From Lutimonas zeaxanthinifaciens (GTDB lineage: Bacteria; Bacteroidota; Bacteroidia; Flavobacteriales; Flavobacteriaceae), in NCBI RefSeq assembly GCF_030503675.1, contig NZ_CP129964.1:1240001-1304000 (forward strand): a DNA stretch of 64,000 nucleotides, given 5' to 3'. Shown piece after piece: positions 23,935 to 32,841 of this stretch. Position 1 is the stretch's first letter; every line of letters starts with the position of its first letter. The translations under genes and the position numbers were made by a program. The notes below the pieces were generated by a model. That model was not told the origin of the DNA. It made no database searches and was given only the letters and a program-made list of their open reading frames with translations.

Positions 23935-25650
23935 ATGTTTTGGTGGCTATGCCTTGTGCTGGCGGCCTGCCATTCAGATAAAAACAAGCATAGTGAAGAA
24001 AGTCCTGTGTTGAAACTACCCCAACAGCCTAATATTTTATGGTTGGTCACTGAAGATATGGGGCCTTATATTGCTCCTTTTGGAGACTCTACGGCGCCAA
24101 CCCCTCATTTGAGCCGGTTGGCATTGGAGGGGGTGATCTATACCAATATGTATTCTCCTTCAGGTGTCTGCGCCCCAAGCCGAGCGGCAATTGCAACGGG
24201 GATGTATCCCTCCAGTATCGGTGCAAATCACATGCGAACAGGAACGAATATGGAAAATACAGGTCTTCCGGCATATGAGGCCATACCACCACCGGAAGTC
24301 AGAATGATCAGTGAAATACTAAGAAGTAATGGCTATTACTGTACAAATAATAACAAAACTGATTACCAGTTCAAGGAACCGATGACGGCATGGGATGAAA
24401 ATGGTCATTTTGCACATTGGAGAAATCGTCAGGAAGGCCAACCTTTTTTTGCGGTATTCAATTTTACACAGACCCATGAATCTGGATTGTTTGAACCCTA
24501 TGGATTTAAGAAGAGAGAATTCAGGCACTACTCGGCTGGAGACTCTAATGTTCCTGATTTTGGATGGAATGAACTGACATCAGAAAAGGAAACAACGGTA
24601 CATGTGCCAAAGGATTCTAAGTTTCCTGTCCCTCCATATTTACCGGATAATGAAGTTATAAGAAGGGATCTCTGGAAAATGTATAACAATATAGCTGAGA
24701 TGGACAGGCAAGTTGGAGCAGTGCTGAAACAGCTGGAGGATGACGGTCTGTTGGATAATACGATCATCTTTTTTTATGGAGATCACGGAGGACCAATGCC
24801 CAGACAAAAGCGATTGGTTTATGATTCAGGTCTTCACACCCCATTGATTATTCGATTTCCGAATAAACAAAAATCAGGGACCATAGAAAAACAATTGACC
24901 AGTTTTGTCGACTTTGCACCCACGTTGCTTTCCCTGGTTGGGATCAATCCTCCGGAACATCTCCATGGGCAAGCCTTTTTGGGAGCGTATCAAGCAAAGG
25001 AAAAAAGAAAATACATTCATGCAGCAGCTGATCGTTTTGACGAACTCACTGATGTGATTCGTGCAGTAAGGAATGAACGATTCAAGTATATTCGAAATTT
25101 CAGGCCCGAGCAGGGGTACTACCTGCCGCTTCAGTACAGGGAACGAATTCCAACCATGAAGGAAATGATTCGATTAAGAGATGAAGGAAAGCTGGACAAT
25201 ATCCAAATGCTCTGGTTTAGAGAAAATAAGTCTCCTGAGGAATTATATGATTGTGAATCGGATCCGCATGAGTTGAATAACCTGGTTGATGATCCGGCTT
25301 ACAAAGAAAAACTTGAGGAATTACGTGCTGAGATGGACCGTTGGATCCAAGACATTGGAGATCAGCCTAATTTACCGGAAAGGGAACTGATCAGTCAACT
25401 TTGGCAAGGTGAAGCCACACAACCTGTTACGGATAAGCCCTTAATTACATTATCAGAAGGAAAAATTGTGATTAATTGTTCTACCAAAGGTGCGTCATTG
25501 GGTTATAAGGTTATTGAAAAAAATGGTAAAATGCCAAAGGCTTGGAAGGTCTATCAGGACCCGCTAATTCTCCCTAAAGGCAGTAAATTGATTGTTCAGG
25601 CACACAGAATAGGGTTTAAACCCAGTGAGATCATTGAGAAAATAATTTAG
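23935..25650 (+). CDS. sulfatase lipoprotein (Cys-type, S1 family)
   Basis: A 571-aa sulfatase. The maturation site C79-A-P-S-R (C-x-P-S-R) would be converted to formylglycine by FGE or an anaerobic maturase, neither of which is in the window. Metal ligands appear as E40-D41 (LVTEDMG) and GDHGG. The start at ATG 23935 gives a lipoprotein signal (LAAC, Cys12) that the upstream TTG would lengthen without need. The C-terminus from about 500 carries a small beta-domain. Target is a sulfated glycan, as expected for algal polysaccharide use, but there is no PUL context (no SusC/SusD). Confidence 0.9.
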   Translation: MFWWLCLVLAACHSDKNKHSEESPVLKLPQQPNILWLVTEDMGPYIAPFGDSTAPTPHLSRLALEGVIYTNMYSPSGVCAPSRAAIATGMYPSSIGANHMRTGTNMENTGLPAYEAIPPPEVRMISEILRSNGYYCTNNNKTDYQFKEPMTAWDENGHFAHWRNRQEGQPFFAVFNFTQTHESGLFEPYGFKKREFRHYSAGDSNVPDFGWNELTSEKETTVHVPKDSKFPVPPYLPDNEVIRRDLWKMYNNIAEMDRQVGAVLKQLEDDGLLDNTIIFFYGDHGGPMPRQKRLVYDSGLHTPLIIRFPNKQKSGTIEKQLTSFVDFAPTLLSLVGINPPEHLHGQAFLGAYQAKEKRKYIHAAADRFDELTDVIRAVRNERFKYIRNFRPEQGYYLPLQYRERIPTMKEMIRLRDEGKLDNIQMLWFRENKSPEELYDCESDPHELNNLVDDPAYKEKLEELRAEMDRWIQDIGDQPNLPERELISQLWQGEATQPVTDKPLITLSEGKIVINCSTKGASLGYKVIEKNGKMPKAWKVYQDPLILPKGSKLIVQAHRIGFKPSEIIEKII

Positions 25651-25802
25651 TTTGTAAATGCATCCCAGCGAGCCTTATCGATCAGATAAAAGTAGTTTGT
25701 TGTATATTTACGTGGCTTGATTTCGCAGTTGTGAGCTTATATGTTTTTCAGAACTAAATCTAAGCTGTGCCTTATGTATAATTTTTTCACCTTTAGAGCC
25801 TT

Positions 25803-26192
25803 ATGAAAAGGAATATAATAGTTTGCGTATTACTGCTGGTGCTGCCTGTTTTACTCATTGCCCAGGAAGAAACGAATTCAAATGAATCAAAAAATGAACT
25901 CATTGGAAACTGGAAAATAGATTTAAGGCCTACTCCCGATGCAGAGGCCTATTTTCAAAATTTTGTTGTTTCAAGTATTGACGAAAATTCGTTTACGGGG
26001 ACATTTTACGGTAGTGAAATAGAAGAATCATTGATCAATGATTACTGGCCCAAAATTTATTTCGCCTTTTCAACTGCCGATCAGAGTAATGAATATTATC
26101 ATTCAGGTTACATTGAGAATGGAAAGGTTTATGGAATCACTTACTGTCCCGATCGAGAATTTACGGCTCCCTGGACTGGAGAAAAAGAATGA
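25803..26192 (+). CDS. small exported protein of unknown function
   Basis: A 129-aa protein with a Sec signal peptide (MKRNIIVCVLLLVLPVLLIAQ). The mature part (GNWKIDLRPTPDAEAYFQNF, FTGTFYGSEIEE) resembles a lipocalin-like barrel. The C-terminus ends shortly after CPDREFTAPWTGEKE. No function can be assigned. The 150-bp gap upstream holds nothing recognisable. Confidence 0.65.
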   Translation: MKRNIIVCVLLLVLPVLLIAQEETNSNESKNELIGNWKIDLRPTPDAEAYFQNFVVSSIDENSFTGTFYGSEIEESLINDYWPKIYFAFSTADQSNEYYHSGYIENGKVYGITYCPDREFTAPWTGEKE

Positions 26193-26329
26193 GTGGAACA
26201 TCCTATATTTCATGATGCTAATTAATAATTCAAAACACCCGTACAATCAGGAATCAATCAGAAACATGAGTAAAAGATTTTGAAGGAAACGATTAGCAGG
26301 AACAAATGCAATAAATAAAATTATCAGTC

Positions 26330-26734
26330 ATGGAGTTTTTCAGAATAATAAGGTCAAGCACCTCAGAGGAAAATTTGCAAAATCAAATAAAACTTAGTAA
26401 TCTGGAGGAATTAAGTTCTGAAATATTTAATTTAGAAGATCCGGGAGAGAATGAAACTTTTATCGGTGGGATTTGGGGAGAGTTTACCTTAAGGCGCAGT
26501 CTGATCAATGGTGGAATTCGATTTGAGTTAGTAGAATGCCCCAATGCACTATGCTGGACTATAACAACAGGATATCCGCCTGCCCCTGATTCAGTAATTA
26601 TCCATTTAACGATAAATCGCTTAGAAAAGAAGGAAGAGTTTGTTTTAGAAATTGAAGCGTTTCTTGATGACATGAGCAAGAAGCTCAAAGAATTAATTGC
26701 CAGATATGTTAACTACAAACCAAGAATAAAATGA
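26330..26734 (+). CDS. hypothetical protein, coupled to downstream S33 hydrolase
   Basis: A 134-aa protein with no signal peptide or membrane helix. It includes IWGEFTLRRSLINGGIRFELVECPNAL, and a charged helical C-terminus. No family was recognised. Its ATGA stop/start overlap (4 bp) with the next gene implies coupled translation. Confidence 0.65.
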   Translation: MEFFRIIRSSTSEENLQNQIKLSNLEELSSEIFNLEDPGENETFIGGIWGEFTLRRSLINGGIRFELVECPNALCWTITTGYPPAPDSVIIHLTINRLEKKEEFVLEIEAFLDDMSKKLKELIARYVNYKPRIK

Positions 26735-27783
26735 TAAAACAATTAGTCAAACCATTTCTGATCCTTCTTGTCCTGATGATGAGTTGCACAAATAATCAGA
26801 CCGGGAAAATTACAAATGAGGATAAAAGCGGATATTTCGATTATTCCAAAAGTGATGATCAGAGCACAGGAGGAATAAAAATGATTCCTGTGGAAACGGT
26901 GAAGGGAACATTTAAAGTGTATACAAAACGCATGGGCAACAATCCGAGGATAAGGGTTTTATTACTGCATGGAGGCCCTGGCGGAACACACGAGGAATTT
27001 GGAAATTTCGAAGGCTATCTTCCTAACGAAGAAATAGAATACATATATTATGATCAACTGGATTCTTATTACAGTGACAAACCCAATGACTCCACCCTGT
27101 GGACTACCCAACATTTTGTTGAGGAAGTTGAGCAGGTGCGTAAAGCCTTAAATCTCAACAAGAATAATTTTTATCTGCTTGGTCAATCCTGGGGAGGGAT
27201 ATTAGCAATGGAATATGCTTTGAAGTATCAGGATAATTTAAAAGGTCTGATCGTCTCGAACATGATGGCAAGTGCTCCTGAATATACCAAATATGCCAAT
27301 GAGGTTTTGGGCCCGAAAATGGATCCTGACGTATTAAAGGAAATTATGGCTTTGGAGGCGAATAATGATTTTGACAATCCGAGATACAGCGAACTTTTGA
27401 TGAATCATTATTATACGGAACATATTTTAAGAATTCCATTGGAAAAATGGCCAAAATCGGTAAACTTACTTTTTGATCATTTGAATCCGAATATCTATAT
27501 TTTTATGCAAGGCCATAGTGAATTTGGAATGACAGGTAATGCAACACTTAAAGACTGGGACATATCCGGACGGCTTAAAGAAATTAAAGTACCTACATTG
27601 ATGCTTGGCGGCAAATACGATACCATGGATCCGAAATATATGGAATGGATGGCATCAGAGGTTCAAAAGGGGAGGAGTGTAACCACCAACGGTAGCCATT
27701 TATCACAATTTGATGACCCTGAAACTTATTTCGGAGAATTGATCAGGTTTATAAAAGATGTGGACCAAGGTGAATTTAAATAA
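26731..27783 (+). CDS. proline-iminopeptidase-like alpha/beta hydrolase lipoprotein (S33)
   Basis: A 350-aa protein with lipoprotein signal (LMMSC, Cys19). It has HGGPGG (80-85) and the nucleophile elbow GQSWGG (151-156, Ser153), the defining motifs of the proline iminopeptidase/tricorn-F1 S33 group. The catalytic His is probably in NGSHLSQFDD near the end. It should release N-terminal residues from peptides, or hydrolyse related small substrates, on the periplasmic side. Confidence 0.9.
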   Translation: MIKQLVKPFLILLVLMMSCTNNQTGKITNEDKSGYFDYSKSDDQSTGGIKMIPVETVKGTFKVYTKRMGNNPRIRVLLLHGGPGGTHEEFGNFEGYLPNEEIEYIYYDQLDSYYSDKPNDSTLWTTQHFVEEVEQVRKALNLNKNNFYLLGQSWGGILAMEYALKYQDNLKGLIVSNMMASAPEYTKYANEVLGPKMDPDVLKEIMALEANNDFDNPRYSELLMNHYYTEHILRIPLEKWPKSVNLLFDHLNPNIYIFMQGHSEFGMTGNATLKDWDISGRLKEIKVPTLMLGGKYDTMDPKYMEWMASEVQKGRSVTTNGSHLSQFDDPETYFGELIRFIKDVDQGEFK

Positions 27784-27823
27784 AAGAAGTGTTGCTCCAG
27801 TTATACCAACTATTTAAACAAAG

Positions 27824-28351
27824 ATGAAAGAAAAAACAGTAATGATTTATGCGTCTGTTGATGGTCAGACTTTAAAAATTTGCAACAGACTTAAAGAAGT
27901 ATTTGAGAAGGACAACCAAGATATATCGCTTTTCTCAATTGAAGATTTTAATGGGGAAATAGGCAGCTATGACCGTTTGATTCTGGGAGCCAGTATCAGA
28001 TATGGGGTCCATGATAAAAAAGTAATTGACTTTATTAATACAAATAAGGAGCAACTTGATGCTATTAAAACAGCTTTCTTCTCAGTAAATCTGGTTGCAA
28101 GAAAATCGGAGAAAAACAAACCTGATACCAATCCGTATGTTATCAAATTTTTTAAATCTATCGATTGGACACCCACAATGGTAGAAGTCTTTGCGGGAAA
28201 GCTTGACTATAAGAAGTATCCGTTTTTTGATCGAATAATGATTCAATTTATTATGTGGATGACCAAAGGCCCTACCAATTCCGATGCCGATATTGAATAT
28301 ACCAATTGGGACAGGGTAACAGAGTTTGGTCATCGATTAAAGGAATTGTAG
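27824..28351 (+). CDS. hemG: menaquinone-dependent protoporphyrinogen IX dehydrogenase (HemG)
   Basis: A 175-aa flavodoxin-like protein colinear with E. coli HemG (181 aa). Shared features are YASVDGQTLKI (FMN loop), YDRLILGASIRYGVH, the FSVNLVARKSEKN segment and a C-terminal YTNWDRVTEFGHRL. It oxidises protoporphyrinogen IX to protoporphyrin IX, passing electrons to menaquinone at the inner membrane, the penultimate step of haem synthesis. It is isolated from other haem genes here. Confidence 0.92.
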   Translation: MKEKTVMIYASVDGQTLKICNRLKEVFEKDNQDISLFSIEDFNGEIGSYDRLILGASIRYGVHDKKVIDFINTNKEQLDAIKTAFFSVNLVARKSEKNKPDTNPYVIKFFKSIDWTPTMVEVFAGKLDYKKYPFFDRIMIQFIMWMTKGPTNSDADIEYTNWDRVTEFGHRLKEL

Positions 28352-28421
28352 TTGAATTAGAAGGAAAGAGCTCTTTGAAAATGAAATCTTATAATTTTTT
28401 TTATTAAACAAAATCACAATT

Positions 28422-29651
28422 ATGAAATGGAAACTCTGGTTTTATACGCTTTTGTTCGTAATGATTTTATCCTGCCAGAAAACGGAAAAAAAATATGTTT
28501 ATGTCAATGGTAAGGATATTTACTCTGAAAAAGGTGAGGTGTTGCAGCTCAAAGGAGTTAATTTGGGAAATTGGTTATTACCCGAAGGGTATATGTTCAA
28601 ACTTAGAAACAGCAATTCCCCTCGAAAAATAGATCAGGCGATACGTGAATTAATTGGGAATAGCGCCGCGACAAAGTTTTGGGATTCCTTTCTCGAGAAC
28701 TATGTGACAGAGGCCGATATTAAGTGGTTATCCGAAGCTGGAGTAAACATCATCAGACTTCCGTTTGACTATCGTCTGTTAACAAATGATGATTTTTTGG
28801 GTAGGGACAAACATGGTTACAAGTACCTCGATAAAGCGGTGGAATGGTGTGAGAAATACAAAATATATGTACTATTCGATATGCACGGTGCTCCAGGCGG
28901 TCAAACAGGTGACAATATTGACAATAGTGACGGCTATCCCTGGTTAATGGTTGATGAAGGAATGAAGCAAAAAACGACGGAAATCTGGCGAGAGATAGCT
29001 CAGAGATATGCAGACAATACGACTGTAATAGGCTACAATCTTTTGAATGAACCTATTGCTCATTATTTTGAAAAGGACAGTTTAAAACCTTATTTGGAGC
29101 CTTTGTATAAAAAAATTACGAAGTCTATTAGGGAAGTGGATAAAAATCATATTGTGTTTATTGGCGGCGCCGTCTGGGAAACAGATTTTTCGGTATTCTC
29201 AGCACCTTTTGATGATAAGCTCGCTTATACTTTTCATAAGTACTGGATGCCGCCTGAACAAAAAGAAATACAACAATTCGTAGACTTTAGGGAAAAATAC
29301 AAGGTGCCCATATTAATGGGTGAGAGTGGCGAAAATGAAGATAAGTGGGTTAAAGATTTTAGAGAATTATTAGATGAGAATCAGATTCACTGGACATTTT
29401 GGCCTTATAAGAAAATGGATAATACACGTGGACCGATGAACTTTGATAAACCTGAAGGTTATGATCAGTTTATAAAATATGCCGATGCAGACAGGAGTAC
29501 CTTTGCCAAGATAAGGGAATTAAAAGATAGTATTCAAGGAATCAGAAAGGATGAGGTAGAGGCCATATTGAATCAATATGTAGAAAACAGTAAATTTGAA
29601 AATTGCTATCCAAATAATGGTTATCTGGAGGCATTGGGGTTCGAATTCTGA
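28422..29651 (+). CDS. glycoside hydrolase family 5 lipoprotein
   Basis: A 409-aa lipoprotein (ILSC, Cys18) with a GH5 TIM barrel. NLLNEP places the acid/base at Glu210, and LMGESGEN places the nucleophile at Glu301. FDMHGAPGG (152-160) and FHKYW (271-275) match the other conserved strands. The pattern is close to exo-beta-1,3-glucanases and related endoglucanases. The protein ends in a helical tail of about 60 residues. A membrane-linked AraC regulator follows 86 bp downstream. Confidence 0.92.
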   Translation: MKWKLWFYTLLFVMILSCQKTEKKYVYVNGKDIYSEKGEVLQLKGVNLGNWLLPEGYMFKLRNSNSPRKIDQAIRELIGNSAATKFWDSFLENYVTEADIKWLSEAGVNIIRLPFDYRLLTNDDFLGRDKHGYKYLDKAVEWCEKYKIYVLFDMHGAPGGQTGDNIDNSDGYPWLMVDEGMKQKTTEIWREIAQRYADNTTVIGYNLLNEPIAHYFEKDSLKPYLEPLYKKITKSIREVDKNHIVFIGGAVWETDFSVFSAPFDDKLAYTFHKYWMPPEQKEIQQFVDFREKYKVPILMGESGENEDKWVKDFRELLDENQIHWTFWPYKKMDNTRGPMNFDKPEGYDQFIKYADADRSTFAKIRELKDSIQGIRKDEVEAILNQYVENSKFENCYPNNGYLEALGFEF

Positions 29652-29737
29652 TACCTGAATTTGATTTTTATTATATCTGTTTTGGAGAATAAACGATCTT
29701 TTGGCATGAACTACTGTAACTTGAAATAGCAGTTAAA

Positions 29738-30787
29738 TTGAATAGTGTACTTGAAAATACTTTTTTGATTTCTTCGATCCTTGGAATCCTTATCAGCCTT
29801 GTAATGATGAGCCAGATCTTTAGGGGTAATAAGGCTGATTTTTTTCTGGGTTTGGTTGTTTTTATGATGGGGATTGAGATACTTTTCTCCTGGGGGGTTC
29901 AATCGGGTTATGTAAATAGCGCAGATCCTATTCGATATTGGAAACTTCTCAATTATTTAGTATTTCCTCCGGCGTTATGGATCTTCGTTAAATACAATAC
30001 TGATGACAATTTTCAATTTCAATCCTGGCATTATTTTTTGTTCTTTCCTGCAATAATTGGGTATGCTATTGAAATCTGGTCTGGAACCATGTCGATTTCT
30101 TTGATGGAATATCCTTTGTGGATCTGGTATTCTGATTATTTGCCCATGGTAGGAACTCTCTTGGTTATCGGATATTTTTGGATAAAGTATTTCAAATTGA
30201 ATCCCTTGCGATCAATTAAAATAGGGAACAAGGCATTTTTAAGTCAATTAAGATTGTTATTGCTCATGCTTAGTCTAACTTTAATTTGCGTCATGTGGAT
30301 TATTTTTAATTTCATCGGGTGGAAGTATTATTATTTTATTGAATTTACCCTTACGTTTATGTTTCTTGGATTTGCCTTATTGAATTTCCTTGAAAACCAA
30401 AGTTTCCCATCCTTAACACCTGAGAATAAAAACCATAATTTCCCTAACTACAACGATAAGAAGAGCCTTGAGTTATTGGAGTTAACATTAAAGGAACAGC
30501 AACATTATCTAAAACCCAATTTCCCGTTAAAAGAGTTGGCTTCAGAATTGAATCTTCCCCAACGGTATGTTTCGTTTCTAATAAATCACTATCATGACAA
30601 GAATTACAAGGAATTCATAAACGAATACAGAATAAAAACTTTCTTATCCAAGGCTCAGACGAGCGAAAAAGATTCGAAAACCTTGTTGGGACTTGCACTG
30701 GAATCGGGATTTAGTTCAAAGTCTACTTTCAATCAAGTTTTTAAAAATTATACCGGGAAATCTCCGTCTGAATACCTAAAAGGGTGA
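29738..30787 (+). CDS. AraC-family regulator with multi-pass membrane N-terminus (TTG start)
   Basis: A 349-aa protein. The first 220 residues contain about six or seven hydrophobic helices, and residues 250-347 form an AraC DNA-binding domain with two helix-turn-helices (PLKELASELNLPQRYVSFLI; LGLALESGFSSKSTFNQVFK). An in-frame stop sits just upstream, so TTG 29738 is the likely start; the next Met is inside the first helix. Such regulators likely sense a membrane or periplasmic signal. The next gene is a metallopeptidase-like protein. Confidence 0.88.
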   Translation: MNSVLENTFLISSILGILISLVMMSQIFRGNKADFFLGLVVFMMGIEILFSWGVQSGYVNSADPIRYWKLLNYLVFPPALWIFVKYNTDDNFQFQSWHYFLFFPAIIGYAIEIWSGTMSISLMEYPLWIWYSDYLPMVGTLLVIGYFWIKYFKLNPLRSIKIGNKAFLSQLRLLLLMLSLTLICVMWIIFNFIGWKYYYFIEFTLTFMFLGFALLNFLENQSFPSLTPENKNHNFPNYNDKKSLELLELTLKEQQHYLKPNFPLKELASELNLPQRYVSFLINHYHDKNYKEFINEYRIKTFLSKAQTSEKDSKTLLGLALESGFSSKSTFNQVFKNYTGKSPSEYLKG

Positions 30788-30877
30788 ATTTGTTATAAAA
30801 ATAGGGCCAGAAACATGTTTTCATACCTCCGAAATCATGTTTCAGGTCGATATCACAAGGAGAATGTAATTTATTTG

Positions 30878-31930
30878 ATGAAAAATTTTATCATCATGAG
30901 AATTATGACATCACTTTTAACAATTTTACTAAGTATTTATCTTAATGCCCAGGCAAATCCGATTGAAGTTGGGTTTAAAAAAAACATTGAGTTTTTAGGC
31001 TACATCGTTGAACTCGGAGATCCTTCAAATAATGATCCAAACCATCCTATTTCTATTGAAATAAATAAATTCCCCGTAGATAGAACCAATGAAAAACTAA
31101 CCGAATTATTTGGGCTTGCAGGTAATATAGATTATTCAACTTTGATCAATTTAATGTATTTCTTACCAGAGTTTCCTTTGGATGATTCCTACCTGTTATC
31201 TGAGGATAGGGCAAAACAGTTGGGATTCGATTCGGAGGACGAAATAGCAACAATTAGAAATTTGGTCCATCAAATAAATGCATTTTACAAACAGTCTCAC
31301 TTTGAATCCGTCTGGAAAAACCTATCACTGCAAAGGGAAGAAACTTTGACAGAATTAAGGCAATTAATGCCTTCGAGAGCTTTGTTTGAGAATATGGAAA
31401 ACTTTTATGGCATTTCGTTTGAACAATATGAAATAGTTCCAAGTTTGACGCTTTGGTCCGCGGGATGGGGAATCAAGGATAAATACAGGAACAGGGCAAC
31501 CTTTATTCTCGGTCCCATGGCTGAAAATTATGATTTTGGCAATCGTCAAAACTTTGTCAACCTGGCTATTCATGAATATGGACATTCCTTTGTGAACCCT
31601 GTGGTTTTGGAAAACACCATTGAATTAGCAAAAACGAAAAGCCTGTTTGGGCCCATCAAATCTGTCATGGTAGTTCAAGGATATTCCAATTGGGAAACCT
31701 GCATGATTGAACACTTTGTCAGATCCTCAGAGGTAATAATGAATGAGTTTATTGGAAATAATGAAGGCGTTAAAGCTTTACTTGAAGATTATGGTAAAAA
31801 CAGAAAATTTATTTATCTCCAATTTATCGTTGGTAAATTGAAAGAATACAGGTTGAAAAAAAAGTTGAGTTATCCTGATTCGGTTCGCAAAACCATAGAA
31901 GATCTCGAATTAGCGTATTTAAGAGAGTAA
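30878..31930 (+). CDS. exported DUF4932-like zinc metallopeptidase
   Basis: A 350-aa exported protein. Of several in-frame Met codons, 30878 or 30896 gives the best signal peptide (ending SIYLNAQ). The zinc motif H-E-Y-G-H (residues 232-236 from 30878) lies in LAIHEYGHSFVNPV, followed by a downstream Glu-rich segment (ETCMIEHFVR) that could supply the third ligand. The arrangement fits the DUF4932 family of putative gluzincin-type peptidases. It follows the AraC regulator by 90 bp. Confidence 0.78.
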   Translation: MKNFIIMRIMTSLLTILLSIYLNAQANPIEVGFKKNIEFLGYIVELGDPSNNDPNHPISIEINKFPVDRTNEKLTELFGLAGNIDYSTLINLMYFLPEFPLDDSYLLSEDRAKQLGFDSEDEIATIRNLVHQINAFYKQSHFESVWKNLSLQREETLTELRQLMPSRALFENMENFYGISFEQYEIVPSLTLWSAGWGIKDKYRNRATFILGPMAENYDFGNRQNFVNLAIHEYGHSFVNPVVLENTIELAKTKSLFGPIKSVMVVQGYSNWETCMIEHFVRSSEVIMNEFIGNNEGVKALLEDYGKNRKFIYLQFIVGKLKEYRLKKKLSYPDSVRKTIEDLELAYLRE

Positions 31931-31937
31931 ATCGCAA

Positions 31938-32162
31938 ATGATCCGATATTTAAAAATTAATTACCTTTCCATTCCGTTAAACGGTAAAGCTTCAATAGTA
32001 AGTGATGAAGCCGGGCCTGAAACTGTCATAAATTTTACTGAAATGATTCCCAATGCCAAATTTGCTTTAATACCCGGATCAGGCCATACGACGCTTAATG
32101 ATAATGGCCTTGCAGTTCTTGCAGCAATTCAGCAATTCTTAAAGACAATAGAAAAAAAATGA
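31938..32162 (+). pseudogene. C-terminal remnant of an alpha/beta hydrolase
   Basis: A 74-codon frame whose last 55 residues look exactly like the end of an alpha/beta hydrolase (ETVINFTEMIPNAKFALIPG-SGHTT), including the catalytic-His motif. The nucleophile serine, oxyanion loop and most of the fold are missing. It starts 7 bp after the metallopeptidase stop and overlaps the next gene by 4 bp. A large 5' deletion is the simplest explanation. If translated it cannot be an active hydrolase. Confidence 0.7.
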
Positions 32163-32644
32163 ATCCAAGAATAGAAAAACTAGAGACGAAAAGATTGATT
32201 GGTGCAAAATTGAACATGAGTCTCATTGACAACAAGACCGGACAGCTTTGGGGCCAGTTTGGGCCAAGGATCAAGGAAATTCAAAATAGAGTTTCTGAAG
32301 ATAAGCTTTCAATGCAGATCTATCCTCCTTTCTATTACGACCAATTCAATCCAGCCCGGGAGTTCGAAAAGTGGGCTGCGGTTGAAGTGAAGGATTTTGA
32401 GACTGTCCCTTCTGGATTGAAATCATTTATTCTTGAGGAAGGACTTTACGCTGTTTTTGATTATAAGGGCTCAAGTTCTGATCATTCCGTTTTTGAATAT
32501 ATTTTCTCAAAATGGATTCCAGCTTCAAAGTATGTAGTTGATGACAGGCCTCATTTTGAAGTATTGGGGTTGAAGTATAAAAATAATGATCCGGAATCGG
32601 AGGAAGAAATCTGGATACCAATAAAAGAAAAAAAACCGGAATAG
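32159..32644 (+). CDS. GyrI-like / effector-binding domain protein
   Basis: A 161-aa stand-alone GyrI-like (AraC effector-binding, PF06445) protein, with IEKLETKRLIGAKLNMSL at the start and VSEDKLSMQIYPPFYYD and LYAVFDYKGSSSDH in the fold. Such domains bind hydrophobic or cationic small molecules, and stand-alone members may be hydrolases or anti-toxins. ATGA overlap with the remnant upstream suggests that the remnant once shared an operon with it. Confidence 0.85.
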   Translation: MNPRIEKLETKRLIGAKLNMSLIDNKTGQLWGQFGPRIKEIQNRVSEDKLSMQIYPPFYYDQFNPAREFEKWAAVEVKDFETVPSGLKSFILEEGLYAVFDYKGSSSDHSVFEYIFSKWIPASKYVVDDRPHFEVLGLKYKNNDPESEEEIWIPIKEKKPE

Positions 32645-32698
32645 GCCAAAACTATAATCCCGGCTATCAGCCTTAAAAGTTTTTTTATTCAACTTAAA

Positions 32699-32718
32699 CG
32701 TAATAAAATTCTATTACG
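32699..32718. other. inverted repeat between GyrI-like gene and serine hydrolase
   Basis: CGTAATA and TATTACG are perfect 7-bp arms around a 6-bp spacer. It lies 123 bp before the hydrolase start. It could be an operator or a weak terminator stem (no T-run follows). Confidence 0.3.
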
Positions 32719-32841
32719 AAAGATCTTCACTGTTATATTTTCCCTTTCAATTTAATGCCGTTGCAACATAGCATAACTATTCTCGTCTTCTAGGGGCATT
32801 ATTTTAATCGTTTAATTTTTAACCTTATTATTCCAAATTTT

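Noticed and set aside
23935-25650. Polysaccharide utilisation locus around the sulfatase and GH5 genes
   Set aside because: There are no SusC/SusD-like genes, no TonB receptor and no hybrid two-component or ECF sigma regulator in the window. Single carbohydrate enzymes do not make a PUL.
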